Shown piece by piece: positions 23,022 through 32,043 of a stretch of DNA of 35,775 nucleotides (positions are counted from its first letter, which is position 1; each line of letters starts with the position of its first letter). The notes under the pieces are model-generated. The model did not search any database. It was not told the origin of the DNA and worked only from the letters and a program-made list of their open reading frames with translations. Position numbers and translations under genes: made by a program. The DNA is from Spirochaetota bacterium. Lineage in GTDB: Bacteria; Spirochaetota; JAHITG01; JAFGFC01. The stretch spans positions 1 through 35,775 of the forward strand of contig JAFGFC010000117.1 of NCBI GenBank assembly GCA_016931325.1, given 5' to 3'.

Positions 23022-24314
23022 ATGCTAAATAAAAATAGGATATTTTTTATTCTATTCTTCCCTTTTTTATTTTTTCAATTATCCCATCCTGTTTACAGTT
23101 CCTTCGGGTCTGAAGAAGATGAAAAAATCATCGTGGACTATGTGACCAAGATCATGAAGGTGGACCTGAAACCTTCTGAATACAGTAAAAAACTGCCCCG
23201 CATCAAATGCAGAAAAGATACAGAAGGGTGGAAGATGTATGTTGATAATAAGACCTACTTTATCAGGGGTTTTTGCTATTCCCCTGTGCCGATCGGGTTT
23301 CGCTATGATTGGAATATTGAAAAAAGTCCCAACCGTGAGAATATTTTTGCCATGGATTTTTCCCTCATGCAGACGATCAATGCGAATACGGTCAGACTTT
23401 ACAATCTCTGGCCGGTAGCATGGCTTGAGAAGATATACAAGGAATATGGGATACGATTTGTCATATCCATAGGATTTGGCCAGTATGGGGTTAACGTGAA
23501 AGGGAAATGGGTCCCCACTCCCAATTATGCCAATAACCAGCACAGAAAGGCGATTATTAAAGAAATGGTCGAGATCATCCTTAAATACAGGAATTCTCCT
23601 GCGGTCCTGTTATATGTTCTTGGACATGAGAATAATTATACGTTCAACTGGGAAGTACAGGAGCTGGGAGCGTTCGTCCGCAGCAAAAAACATTTTGCCT
23701 TTGCCAAAGCCTTTTATTCTCTGGCCAATATCGGGGCCAAGATAGCTCACAGGCTTGATCCCAACCATCCTGTTGCCCTGGGAAACGGAGATCTGCAGTA
23801 TATCGATATCATAAACAAGGAGTGTCCCCAGATCGATATTATCGCTCCCAATGTTTATAGAGGAAAAAGTTTCAATTCCTTCTTTGAAGATGTAAAGGTC
23901 AAGATGGATAAACCGCTTTACATTAAAGAACTGGGTTGTGATGCGATGAATTCGCTGACGGAAGAAGAGGATAATTCTTCTCAGGCGGAATACATACAGA
24001 ATCAATGGCAGGAGATCTACACGAATTCAGGAAAAAGAGGGACGGCTAATTGCATTGGTGGAACTCATTTTGAGTTTTTGGACGAGTGGTGGAAAAGTGA
24101 CGAATATAACCGGCCGACCTGGGATGTTCATGACATCACCGCCTCCTGGCCCTCCGAAGGATATATCTTTGACAGCGAGGCCGGTAACAATATGTCAGAA
24201 GAGTGGTTCGGGGTTGTCAGACAGGAACCCAATGTCGTCAACGGAGTCAATGAGAGAGCGCCCCGGCCTGCTTTTTATATCCTCAAGGAAATATGGAAAA
24301 AAGTTCCATATTGA
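23022..24314 (+). CDS. Secreted glycoside hydrolase-like TIM-barrel protein
   Basis: A 430-aa exported protein with a cleavable-looking signal (FFILFFPFLFFQLSHPVYS) and a clan-A TIM barrel. KTYFIRGFCYSP begins the barrel in the manner of GH2/GH5/GH72 enzymes; INANTVRLYNLWP is strand two; YVLGHENNYT (E203) sits where the acid/base follows strand four; YIKELGCDAMN (E303) fits the strand-seven nucleophile. The acid is preceded by His instead of the usual Asn, so the exact family is uncertain: a glucanosyltransferase-like or GH2-catalytic-domain protein are both possible. Substrate unknown. A TPR-like protein follows 33 nt downstream. AGGGGG precedes the ATG. Confidence 0.78.
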   Translation: MLNKNRIFFILFFPFLFFQLSHPVYSSFGSEEDEKIIVDYVTKIMKVDLKPSEYSKKLPRIKCRKDTEGWKMYVDNKTYFIRGFCYSPVPIGFRYDWNIEKSPNRENIFAMDFSLMQTINANTVRLYNLWPVAWLEKIYKEYGIRFVISIGFGQYGVNVKGKWVPTPNYANNQHRKAIIKEMVEIILKYRNSPAVLLYVLGHENNYTFNWEVQELGAFVRSKKHFAFAKAFYSLANIGAKIAHRLDPNHPVALGNGDLQYIDIINKECPQIDIIAPNVYRGKSFNSFFEDVKVKMDKPLYIKELGCDAMNSLTEEEDNSSQAEYIQNQWQEIYTNSGKRGTANCIGGTHFEFLDEWWKSDEYNRPTWDVHDITASWPSEGYIFDSEAGNNMSEEWFGVVRQEPNVVNGVNERAPRPAFYILKEIWKKVPY

Positions 24315-24347
24315 TAGAAAATAAAATCAAAGGGTATTGCGATTGTT

Positions 24348-25082
24348 ATGGGAATGAATAAAAGATGTTTTGTTCTCCTCTCCTTGATCTTTTCCTTGCT
24401 TTTTGTTCTCTCCTTGAAAAAGCCGCTTCCTGAAAAAAAGCTTTTTAGAAAGATCATCATCTCATATAAACATAAGTCATATAAAAACTGCATAAAATAC
24501 AGTGGGCAATATATAAGGATGTATCCAAAAGGAGAGAACATTATTATGGTAAAACTTGTTCTGGCTAATTCTCACCTGAATACAGGGGAGAAGGCCAAAG
24601 CCATAGAAATACTCAAGGCCCATAACCTCGACTATCCGGACTACGAGAAGAACGATCAGGTCAAGTTCCTGCTGGGTAAATTATATTATAAAGAGAAACA
24701 GTATAAAGATTCAAAAACAATATTGAAAGAGATCATCGTTTCCTTTCCTGAAAGTTCCTATGTCAGTGAAGCCAGTAATATTATCGAGCATATCTATAAA
24801 AAAGGATTTTTAAATAAAGAAGATGAGGAACTGGAGGATTTAAAAAGGCTTTATAGTGAGAAACGATACCAGATGATCATTTTACGGGAACCGGATTATT
24901 TAACAAAGAGCCAGAAGCATGCGGATGCGGTCCTTTTTATGGTAGGGGACTCTTTTATCCAGGTCAGTGATCTTACCAATGGCCGGATCCGGCTGGAAAG
25001 GGTGATAAAAGAATATCCAGGATCTGAATACAGCCTGAAGAGTAAAAAGATACTTGAAAAACTGAAGACTCCGGTAAAATAA
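24348..25082 (+). CDS. TPR-like exported protein (YbgF/BamD-like outline)
   Basis: A 244-aa protein with an N-terminal hydrophobic segment (signal or anchor, no lipobox) followed by helical repeats of tetratricopeptide type: ANSHLNTGEKAKAIEILKAH, LGKLYYKEKQYKDSKTILKE and VGDSFIQVSDLTNGRIRLERV, the last ending in IKEYPGSEYSLKSK, a pattern common in CpoB/YbgF C-terminal domains. It is likely a periplasmic scaffold. It probably shares a transcript with the upstream hydrolase-like gene and is convergent with the FliG-like gene. Confidence 0.7.
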   Translation: MGMNKRCFVLLSLIFSLLFVLSLKKPLPEKKLFRKIIISYKHKSYKNCIKYSGQYIRMYPKGENIIMVKLVLANSHLNTGEKAKAIEILKAHNLDYPDYEKNDQVKFLLGKLYYKEKQYKDSKTILKEIIVSFPESSYVSEASNIIEHIYKKGFLNKEDEELEDLKRLYSEKRYQMIILREPDYLTKSQKHADAVLFMVGDSFIQVSDLTNGRIRLERVIKEYPGSEYSLKSKKILEKLKTPVK

Positions 25083-25130
25083 GGATGTGTTTAGCGGCAG
25101 ATTGCAGATCATGATAAACCTTATGATCAA

Positions 25131-26609
25131 CTATAATAATAGCATGATCTTCTTTTCCCCTCTTAAGAAGAGATAAGTTTTAAGAATATGCTTCCTATGG
25201 CGGTTTATCGTGATATCACCAAAGGCGCTTTTAAATCTGACCCTGCCGGAATATATATCTGACAGCAGATTTTTCAACGTGCCATCCACATTTTTATAAA
25301 TGTGGCGTTTCAATTTTTGCGAAGATCTGATCGTGGCCTGGGCGAATTCAATAACCCCTGATTCTTCAACAAGCAGGTTGAGGTCCAATCGGTTCAGCAT
25401 GAGGAGAATATCCTCAAAATTATGCATGGTGTCAACTTTATGGTCGTAGTAGATATTTTTAAGATTTTCCACAACCATGATCCTGGCTTTCATAATGTCA
25501 AGGCTTGAAGCGGTTCTGTGTTCAAAGCTCATGTCTTCATTGAAATGTTGCAGGGCGTTCTGGGTAAGATTTTCTTTGAGAACATTGATCGTCCCGGACT
25601 CGGCGTTTTTCAGGCTCCTGACAATGATCTTGTTCGGGGTCAGGATCCTTAAATCATCAATGGCCTTTTTTTCTTTTGCTTCGCTGATCCATTTTTGAAA
25701 AGTCTTATGGGCAAACATCCTTTTATAATTTTCTTCTTTTAACCTGTCCTTAATATCAACCAGATACCTCAAGCTGGTAATATCCAGTTTGTCTTCCAGC
25801 AGCAGTTCTTCAATGGCTGATTTGATAAGATAAAAACATTCATCGATCCACCGGAATTCAGGATAATTGAGTTTGAGATTTTTATCTATCTCAGCTTTCA
25901 GATTTTTCGAGATATTCCTGAATATTTTCTCGCCGGTTCCCCGCGTCACAAAACCGGCGATCAACCCGGTTAACATGGTCTCTTCTATCATATTACTGGA
26001 AAGCAGAAGGTTGATCACACGCTGCACATCCTTGTCGGACAGGGCTTGGAAAAAATCTCTCAGGTCCCAGAAGGACGTGATGCTGTCCCGGTAGAAACGG
26101 AACTTGAGAAGTTCCAGCGCTTCCTTGATGTTGGATTTCCCTTCTTTCATGGATTTTGGGAACAGGGCACCCAGCAGGGCTTTGAGAAAAGGCATGGGGA
26201 TCAGGATAAAAAAGGGTATCCTTAAAGATTCCTCCAGGACCAGTTCATATTCTAAAACAATATTGGTATATCGCGCACCTGGAGACACACTGAATGAGGG
26301 AAGGGGTTCTTTGATTTTCACGTTCAATTTTTTAAATTTAATGCTGAAAAGGTTATTTTTCCCTTTTTCAAAAAAAGGCAGGATCAGCTCATCCATTTGA
26401 TTGAATAAATTTAATCTGTCCTTTTGCTGAATTAAAAGAAAAAGATAGGATTTGAAAAGACCTGAATATTCCACAGGAAAGATAATAGAATCGTCAAATT
26501 TAAATTTTATCTGTATATCTTCAATCGTAAAGGATTTTAAAAAAATCCTTGAATCATCATACGGCAGGATAAGATCCGGGAAAAAGAAATATTGTTCTTT
26601 AAAGTCCAT
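25131..26609 (-). CDS. Large uncharacterised protein with a FliG C-terminal-like domain
   Basis: A 492-aa protein with no signal peptide and one moderately hydrophobic stretch (about residues 130-150). Residues about 182-275 read like the C-terminal domain of the flagellar rotor protein FliG: DLRDFFQALSDKDVQRVINL corresponds to FliG's FEDL-x3-DDRxIQRVL, and EKIFRNISKNLKAEIDKNL to its KxxFxNMSxRAAxxLxEDL helix. The N-terminal 180 residues (beta-rich at first) and the C-terminal 210 residues match nothing I recognise. No flagellar gene is nearby. GGGGAA precedes the ATG, and a terminator for the upstream mfd operon lies right before it. It is a single-gene unit, convergent with the TPR gene. 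Confidence 0.72.
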   Translation of the reverse strand: MDFKEQYFFFPDLILPYDDSRIFLKSFTIEDIQIKFKFDDSIIFPVEYSGLFKSYLFLLIQQKDRLNLFNQMDELILPFFEKGKNNLFSIKFKKLNVKIKEPLPSFSVSPGARYTNIVLEYELVLEESLRIPFFILIPMPFLKALLGALFPKSMKEGKSNIKEALELLKFRFYRDSITSFWDLRDFFQALSDKDVQRVINLLLSSNMIEETMLTGLIAGFVTRGTGEKIFRNISKNLKAEIDKNLKLNYPEFRWIDECFYLIKSAIEELLLEDKLDITSLRYLVDIKDRLKEENYKRMFAHKTFQKWISEAKEKKAIDDLRILTPNKIIVRSLKNAESGTINVLKENLTQNALQHFNEDMSFEHRTASSLDIMKARIMVVENLKNIYYDHKVDTMHNFEDILLMLNRLDLNLLVEESGVIEFAQATIRSSQKLKRHIYKNVDGTLKNLLSDIYSGRVRFKSAFGDITINRHRKHILKTYLFLRGEKKIMLLL

Positions 26610-26620
26610 TTCCCCTTGTT

Positions 26621-26670
26621 AAAAAAATGGGGTCAGAACCCGCCCGAAAAGAGCAGGCTGACCCCATTTT
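26621..26670 (-). terminator. Rho-independent terminator of the mfd operon
   Basis: A perfect 13-bp inverted repeat (AAAATGGGGTCAG, 21-nt loop, then CTGACCCCATTTT) that on the minus strand ends in a run of seven Ts, 23 nt after the stop of the SurA-like gene. The GGGGTCAG core resembles palindromic repeats dispersed in other bacterial genomes, so a repeat may serve as the terminator. Confidence 0.75.
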
Positions 26671-26692
26671 GATCTATTCGATTTGATTTTAT

Positions 26693-27400
26693 TTACTTAC
26701 TTTCTTTAGGTGTCGATTCTTTCGTTTCTGCCGGTTTTGTCTCTTCTTTTTTTTCTTCCGGCTTTATTTCAGGTTTCTTGATGGTGGCGGGTGCCTCCCC
26801 TGTCCCCGGAGCGCCCAGTTCGCCGGACATAATGGGCCGTATGATATTCTCGTTCTGTTCGATCTGATATTTTCCTCTGAGTTTATCCAGTATCTGAGAG
26901 ATCTTTTTATCATATTTCTGTCTCATGATCTCAAAACGGATCCTTCGTTTCGCCATTTCAGGATCCATGCCTCTGAATTGACTTCTGTTCTTTTGATAGA
27001 AATCAGATATTTCACTATCTTCCACCTTGATATCATCTGCCAGATACTCTTCAATATAAGCGTTGATAACGATCTGCTGTGTATAGAGCTTGATCAGGCC
27101 TTTTACGTCATCTCGCTTGTCCAGTTTCATTTTTTTAGCTTCCAGAAGAATAAGATTTTCATTGACCATGTCTTTCAGACAGGACATTCTCTCTTCCATA
27201 TCCGCTCTGGCTGTCGGTATATATTCCGGAGCCTGTATATATTTCGATTTCAGATAATATTCAAACCTAACATTAAAGTCATCCAGAGTGATCTTGTTGC
27301 CTTCTATCCTGGCCACAACGTTCTTTCCCCCGCCGCAGGTTGTAAAAAACAACACAATGACACCCAGAAGTATGAAAAGAATGATCTTTTGAGTCTTCAT
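26693..27400 (-). CDS. SurA-N-like periplasmic chaperone lipoprotein
   Basis: A 235-aa lipoprotein. The signal IILFILLGVIVLFFTTCGGG ends in a lipobox-like FTTC with Cys22. The mature protein starts VVARIEGNKITLDDFNVRF, the common opening of SurA/PpiC-type folding factors, followed by a helical SurA-N-like region to about residue 185. No parvulin (PPIase) domain follows; instead a 40-residue Pro/Glu/Lys-rich tail (KPEIKPEEKKEETKPAETK), probably a wall-spanning linker. It is downstream of mfd, a location where surA-like genes are common. GGAG precedes the ATG. Confidence 0.82.
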   Translation of the reverse strand: MKTQKIILFILLGVIVLFFTTCGGGKNVVARIEGNKITLDDFNVRFEYYLKSKYIQAPEYIPTARADMEERMSCLKDMVNENLILLEAKKMKLDKRDDVKGLIKLYTQQIVINAYIEEYLADDIKVEDSEISDFYQKNRSQFRGMDPEMAKRRIRFEIMRQKYDKKISQILDKLRGKYQIEQNENIIRPIMSGELGAPGTGEAPATIKKPEIKPEEKKEETKPAETKESTPKESK

Positions 27401-27446
27401 CTTGATTCTCCTTAATTAATAAATATTTAGGGGTAAATATACAACA

Positions 27447-30400
27447 TTACAATAGAGATTGCAACAATTTTTTTAAATTTATTAAGAAATATTTGATTTC
27501 CAGTGAGACATGTAACCGGTTATGAGCAAGGGAATAATGCCGTATTTTTTCTTTTATTCTTGATCTCACTTCCCCGCGCAGGGTGTGAAAAACGATCTCT
27601 ACCAGATATTCATATTTTTTCTGCTTGAGCTCTGTGATTTTTTCGATCCCCAGATTTGTGGCCAGTATTTTTATTTCCTGTAACAGGAAAAGGTTTTTTA
27701 CACACGATGGGATTTTAGCCCCGAAGCGGTCTTTTAGCTCCTTTTCCAGGTCCCGGAGGTCATCTTTGTTTTGACAACGGTTTATCTTTTTGTAGACTTC
27801 AATCTTGAAATTATTTGATCTGATATAAGAGTCCGGGATGAACGCCTCATAATCAAAATCAAATTCCGGCTCGATCACTTCTTCGGTTTCTTCCCCTTTG
27901 AGCTTGAGGATCACTTTGTTAAGGATCTTACAGTACATTTCAAGACCCACAGCCAGAATATTGCCATGCTGCTGTACACCAAATACGTTACCTGAACCCC
28001 GGATCTGCAGATCGCGCATGGCGATCTTATAGCCGGACCCGAGGTCTGTATATTCAAAAATGGTCAGAAGACGTTTCAAAGCGGTTTCTGTCAGCATATC
28101 TTCGGAAGGGATCAATAGATAAGCATAGGATTGTTTGTCAGAACGTCCGACCCGGCCTCTCAGCTGATACAGCTGAGCCAGCCCGAAGGTATCAGCACGG
28201 TTGATCATGATCGTTGTCACATCAGGAAGGTCTATACCGGCTTCAATAATGGTCGTGCAGACCAGGCAATCAAATTTTTTTTCCATAAAATCCAGCATGG
28301 TCAATTCCATTTCATCAGGATCCATCTGGCCGTGGACCACACCTATTTTCACTTCCGGTACTGTACGTTTTAAATAAGCGGCTATGGCCATGATGGACTG
28401 GACCCTGTTATGAAGGAAATAGACCTGGCCCCCGCGATCGAGTTCGAACAGGATCGCCTGCCGGATGATGGCGGGTGAAAATTTTACTATTTTTGTTTTG
28501 ACCGGGATCCGGCCCATGGGAGGCGTATTGATGATACTGATGTCCCTGATCCCGCTCAAGGCCATATAAAGGGTTCGCGGAATAGGTGTCGCGCTCATGG
28601 AGATAACATCCACGGTAGCCCTGATCATCTTTAATCTTTCCTTATGAGTGACCCCAAAACGGTGTTCCTCATCAATGACCACAAGGCCGAGATCCCTGAA
28701 CTTGACATCCGGTTGTATCAGACGGTGAGTGCCGATCACGATCTCTACTTTGCCTTCTGCCAGATCCTTCAGTATCTTTTTCTGATGTCTGGCGGAATTC
28801 AGTCGTGAAACCATTTCAACCCGGACGGGAAAATTCTTTAGCCGGTCGCTGAATGTGTTGTAATGTTGATAGGCCAGTATGGTTGTGGGAACCAGAACAG
28901 CGACCTGTTTGTCGGCTGTGACAGCCTTGAACGCCGCCCGGATGGCCAATTCTGTTTTACCGTATCCTACATCACCGCAGACCAGGCGGTCCATCGAACG
29001 GCTGCTTTCCATGTCGCGTTTGATCTCCTCAAGGCTTTTTATCTGGTCCGGGGTTTCAATAAAGGAAAATCCCTGTTCAAATTCTTTTTGCCAGGATGAA
29101 TCCTGTGGATATTTAAATCCGGCCTGATTCTGCCTTATCGCATAGATCTTAACAAGATCCCTGGCAATAGAAGTCACAGACCGCCGGACCTGATCTTTTG
29201 TTTTTTCAAAGCTGGCCGATCCTAATTTATTTAATTGTGGTGGATTCTCATCATCTCCTATATACCGATGGATTTTGGATATCTTCTCAACAGGTAAAAA
29301 AAGGGTCATGCCTTTATCGAACTCTATCTGCAGGAAATCCCCGGTTAATTTTTTTGACCTCAGGTGCCGTAGGCCTTTATAGATGCCTATCCCATTTTCA
29401 ATATGAACGACAAAGTCGCCTTCTTTCAGTTCAGCCAGACTCTCCAGGGCCTGGATAAGAAGAGGTGTCCTTCCTTTTTCAAATCTGATTTTACCATAAA
29501 AATCATTCTCCTGGATAAAGGCCTGTTTAAAATCCAGTGAAGTAAAACTGTTCTCGAGTTGGCCTTTTCTGAATTGCATTCTGGTGCCCAGATGTTCCGT
29601 GATCTTGTTTTTAAAATCTGTCAGATTCGTTTCTGTATCCGAAATAAAAGTATAATCAATGTGGTCCTGGTTGTTTTTTATGTAATCTTCTTTCAAGGAG
29701 TTAAAGTTACCTTTATAAGGAGGAAGCCCTTCAAATTTAAAGTGGAAGAAGGATTTTTTAGTTGATACGATATCGGCAAAGACGGTTTTAAAGGATGAGG
29801 TAAAATGCCCGATTTCTTTTTTGCTAATGAGAAAATATGGGGGAGGAAGGGCCATTTTATTATGTTTGATCTGATTTTCATAGATCTGGGTATAACGATC
29901 GAACAGAGGATCGATTTCACTCTCTAAAAAAGAGCTGTTCAAAAAGAAAAGGGTGGTCTTTTCAGGAAGGAACTTGAAGAACGGGTCCAATTCATGATAC
30001 AGCAGGGGCAAAGCAGAATAAGGATTCTCCTCTTTCTCCCATTCTTCAGCCAGATCTTTTTTGATGATATTCCTGTATCGGCTGTACCATATAGTCTCCG
30101 GCTTCTGGAAGATCTTGTCCTGTCGTTTGATCAATTCTTTCAGGTTTTTATCAAAGTTGGCCAGGTATTCTTTCTTTTTAATGAGAAAAGAAGCAGGGCT
30201 GATCATGATTTGATCAACCCCTGTGGTGGATTTCTGACTTTCTTTAGAGAAAAAGCGGATACTTTCAACCACATTATCAAATAATTCTATTCTCACCGGG
30301 TCACTATAGAAAGGGACATAGATATCAATGATATCGCCTCTGACACTGAAATATCCGGGGCAAAAAACTTTTTCTTCGCGAATATAACCGTATTCAATCA

Positions 30401-30839
30401 AATTATTTTTCAACGCTTCAAAATCCACAACATCATTGACCTTGATCGTAATCGTATTCTTCCGGAGAACATCAAGGGGAACTGTCTTTATCAGAAGGTT
30501 TTCCAGAGAGGAGATGGCCAGAAAAGGCTTCCTGCTTTTTGTTAAATTGAAAATCGTACGGATGCGGCCGGGCATATCTGATTTTGACAGATCGTCATAG
30601 ATCTTTATGTCATCGGCGATAAGAAACATATCCTCCGGTCTTTGAGAAAAAAATCTCAGATCAGTTAAAAGACTCTCTGCTTTTTTCATATTCTCTGTTA
30701 TTACAATAAGATTTGAGCCTTGCTCAGAGAATATTTTTTCGATCAAAAACCCGCCCGAGGAACCCCACAGTCCGGACAGGTTTACCGTATTATGTTTATC
30801 CATATGATCGATTATCTTTTTAAGCCTGTTCTGTGACAT
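27447..30839 (-). CDS. mfd: Transcription-repair coupling factor
   Basis: A full-length (1130-aa) Mfd translocase that removes stalled RNA polymerase and recruits UvrA to lesions. Domains in order: the UvrB-homology modules (residues 1-350, including FCPGYFSVRGDIIDIYVP), the CarD-like RNA-polymerase-interaction domain (GDFVVHIENGIGIYKGL, about 475), the superfamily 2 motor with Walker A GDVGYGKTE (about 625), DEEH box (VIDEEHRFGV, about 722), SATPIPRTL, the RecG-like TRG region (QLRGRVGRSDKQSYAYLL) and the C-terminal autoinhibitory domain. The start has no ribosome binding site; a GTGACA-16-TAGATT promoter places the -10 box 6 nt from the ATG. Confidence 0.98.
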   Translation of the reverse strand: MSQNRLKKIIDHMDKHNTVNLSGLWGSSGGFLIEKIFSEQGSNLIVITENMKKAESLLTDLRFFSQRPEDMFLIADDIKIYDDLSKSDMPGRIRTIFNLTKSRKPFLAISSLENLLIKTVPLDVLRKNTITIKVNDVVDFEALKNNLIEYGYIREEKVFCPGYFSVRGDIIDIYVPFYSDPVRIELFDNVVESIRFFSKESQKSTTGVDQIMISPASFLIKKKEYLANFDKNLKELIKRQDKIFQKPETIWYSRYRNIIKKDLAEEWEKEENPYSALPLLYHELDPFFKFLPEKTTLFFLNSSFLESEIDPLFDRYTQIYENQIKHNKMALPPPYFLISKKEIGHFTSSFKTVFADIVSTKKSFFHFKFEGLPPYKGNFNSLKEDYIKNNQDHIDYTFISDTETNLTDFKNKITEHLGTRMQFRKGQLENSFTSLDFKQAFIQENDFYGKIRFEKGRTPLLIQALESLAELKEGDFVVHIENGIGIYKGLRHLRSKKLTGDFLQIEFDKGMTLFLPVEKISKIHRYIGDDENPPQLNKLGSASFEKTKDQVRRSVTSIARDLVKIYAIRQNQAGFKYPQDSSWQKEFEQGFSFIETPDQIKSLEEIKRDMESSRSMDRLVCGDVGYGKTELAIRAAFKAVTADKQVAVLVPTTILAYQHYNTFSDRLKNFPVRVEMVSRLNSARHQKKILKDLAEGKVEIVIGTHRLIQPDVKFRDLGLVVIDEEHRFGVTHKERLKMIRATVDVISMSATPIPRTLYMALSGIRDISIINTPPMGRIPVKTKIVKFSPAIIRQAILFELDRGGQVYFLHNRVQSIMAIAAYLKRTVPEVKIGVVHGQMDPDEMELTMLDFMEKKFDCLVCTTIIEAGIDLPDVTTIMINRADTFGLAQLYQLRGRVGRSDKQSYAYLLIPSEDMLTETALKRLLTIFEYTDLGSGYKIAMRDLQIRGSGNVFGVQQHGNILAVGLEMYCKILNKVILKLKGEETEEVIEPEFDFDYEAFIPDSYIRSNNFKIEVYKKINRCQNKDDLRDLEKELKDRFGAKIPSCVKNLFLLQEIKILATNLGIEKITELKQKKYEYLVEIVFHTLRGEVRSRIKEKIRHYSLAHNRLHVSLEIKYFLINLKKLLQSLL

Positions 30840-30845
30840 GGATAT

Positions 30846-30873
30846 AATCTAACAGAGAAAATCAAGTTGTCAC
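30846..30873 (-). promoter_or_regulatory. Candidate mfd promoter, leaderless geometry
   Basis: GTGACA (30873-30868), 16-bp spacer, TAGATT (30851-30846), and 6 nt to the ATG: exactly the spacing of the apbE promoter. Confidence 0.4.
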
Positions 30874-30914
30874 CATTAATGTCATAAAAAAATACAAAAA
30901 CCGCAAGTTTTTTA

Positions 30915-30942
30915 TTGACATTTCTTTTATTGATATTATATT
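30915..30942 (+). promoter_or_regulatory. Promoter of the hydrogenase operon
   Basis: TTGACA (30915-30920), 16-bp spacer and TATATT (30937-30942). It predicts a leader of about 40 nt with an AGGAG ribosome binding site before the ATG at 30988. No additional operator is obvious. Confidence 0.7.
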
Positions 30943-30987
30943 GTCTTTCCATTTGAAAATAATTAATTCTTTAATTAGGAGTGGTTA

Positions 30988-32043
30988 ATGCACAAGATTT
31001 CAAGTGAGAAATTTCACAAAGTACTGGAACAGATCATAAAGGATAATGAGACTTACGGTGCTGTAAAGAAAAGAGATGAATATATCTATGACAGGCTGGA
31101 GACATTGTCTGATCTTGAAATAGAGAATTATGTTCCCACGGTCCTGCCACCCAAAAAATATTTTTATCCCCAGGAAGAAGACCTGGTACAGATAGATTAT
31201 AAAACAAAAAAGGCCAACAGGGTCATCTTTAAAAAAGAGATTGTCCTTCTGGGTGTTCGTCCCTGTGATATCAATGCGATCAGTCTTTTTGACCGGATCA
31301 TGTCTGACGGGAATCCTGACCCGAATTATCTGGAACGAAGAAAGCATATTACGGTGATCGGTTTTGACTGTGTCAAATCCTGCTGGGAGCATGCTCTATG
31401 CGAAGCGGTGGGTACGATCAACGTGAAAGAAGGATATGACCTGTTTTTCAGCGAATATAAAAAAGAATATGTTATTAAAACAGGATCAAAAAAAGGCGAA
31501 GAACTATTTGACCGGTATATAAAAAACAGTCACAAATTATCTGAAAAAGAAAGAGATGACTATCATCATGAAAGGGCAGAGAGGATCAAGAAATTCAATC
31601 ATAAGGTAAAATATCTTTTTCAGGATGTCTCCAGTATCTTTGAAAAGCATTATGATGATCCTTACTGGAAGGAGATAGGAAAAATCTGCCTGATGTGCGG
31701 GAGTTGTGTTATGGTCTGTCCTACATGCTACTGTTTTACCATGGATGAGGAAGTGGACCTTAAATTACAGACCGTTACCAGAAAACGGAAATGGGATGGT
31801 TGTATGTTAAGGGATTTTGCCATGGTGGCCGGCAACCATAATTTCAGACCCACTGCCGAAATGAGATTAAAGCACCGGTGGAACAGAAAATTCAATTACC
31901 TTTTGAAAAAATATCATATGTCCAATTGTGTGGGATGCGGAAGATGCGGTTTTGCCTGTCTGGTCAAGATCAACCCCATTGATATTTTGAATACGATCAT
32001 GGGTAACTACTATTCTGGAGTGAAACATGAGTCAGAAAAATGA
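30988..32043 (+). CDS. hydB: Group 3b [NiFe] hydrogenase (sulfhydrogenase), beta subunit
   Basis: A 351-aa iron-sulfur subunit of a cytosolic bidirectional NAD(P)-linked hydrogenase. The N-terminal part (LGVRPCDINAISLFDRIM, VIGFDCVKSCWEHALC) is typical of the HydB/ShyB and AsrA-like family. Two ferredoxin-type cluster motifs follow: CLMCGSCVMVCPTC (from C234) and CVGCGRCGFACLVK (from C314), which carry electrons between the flavin subunit and the hydrogenase module. First gene of the operon; AGGAG precedes the ATG. The next gene overlaps it by 17 nt. Confidence 0.95.
   Translation: MHKISSEKFHKVLEQIIKDNETYGAVKKRDEYIYDRLETLSDLEIENYVPTVLPPKKYFYPQEEDLVQIDYKTKKANRVIFKKEIVLLGVRPCDINAISLFDRIMSDGNPDPNYLERRKHITVIGFDCVKSCWEHALCEAVGTINVKEGYDLFFSEYKKEYVIKTGSKKGEELFDRYIKNSHKLSEKERDDYHHERAERIKKFNHKVKYLFQDVSSIFEKHYDDPYWKEIGKICLMCGSCVMVCPTCYCFTMDEEVDLKLQTVTRKRKWDGCMLRDFAMVAGNHNFRPTAEMRLKHRWNRKFNYLLKKYHMSNCVGCGRCGFACLVKINPIDILNTIMGNYYSGVKHESEK

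Noticed and set aside
26624-26670. GGGGTCAG palindrome as a mobile element
   Set aside because: Only one copy in the window, and it sits where an intrinsic terminator is expected with a T-run on the correct side; terminator is the simpler reading.
26693-27400. Full SurA/PpiC peptidyl-prolyl isomerase
   Set aside because: The parvulin domain is missing; only the SurA-N-like part and a Pro/Glu/Lys-rich tail are present.
30000-30284. Antisense ORFs opposite mfd (for example 29994-30284, 28879-29127)
   Set aside because: Shadows of the conserved mfd frame; no independent coding evidence.
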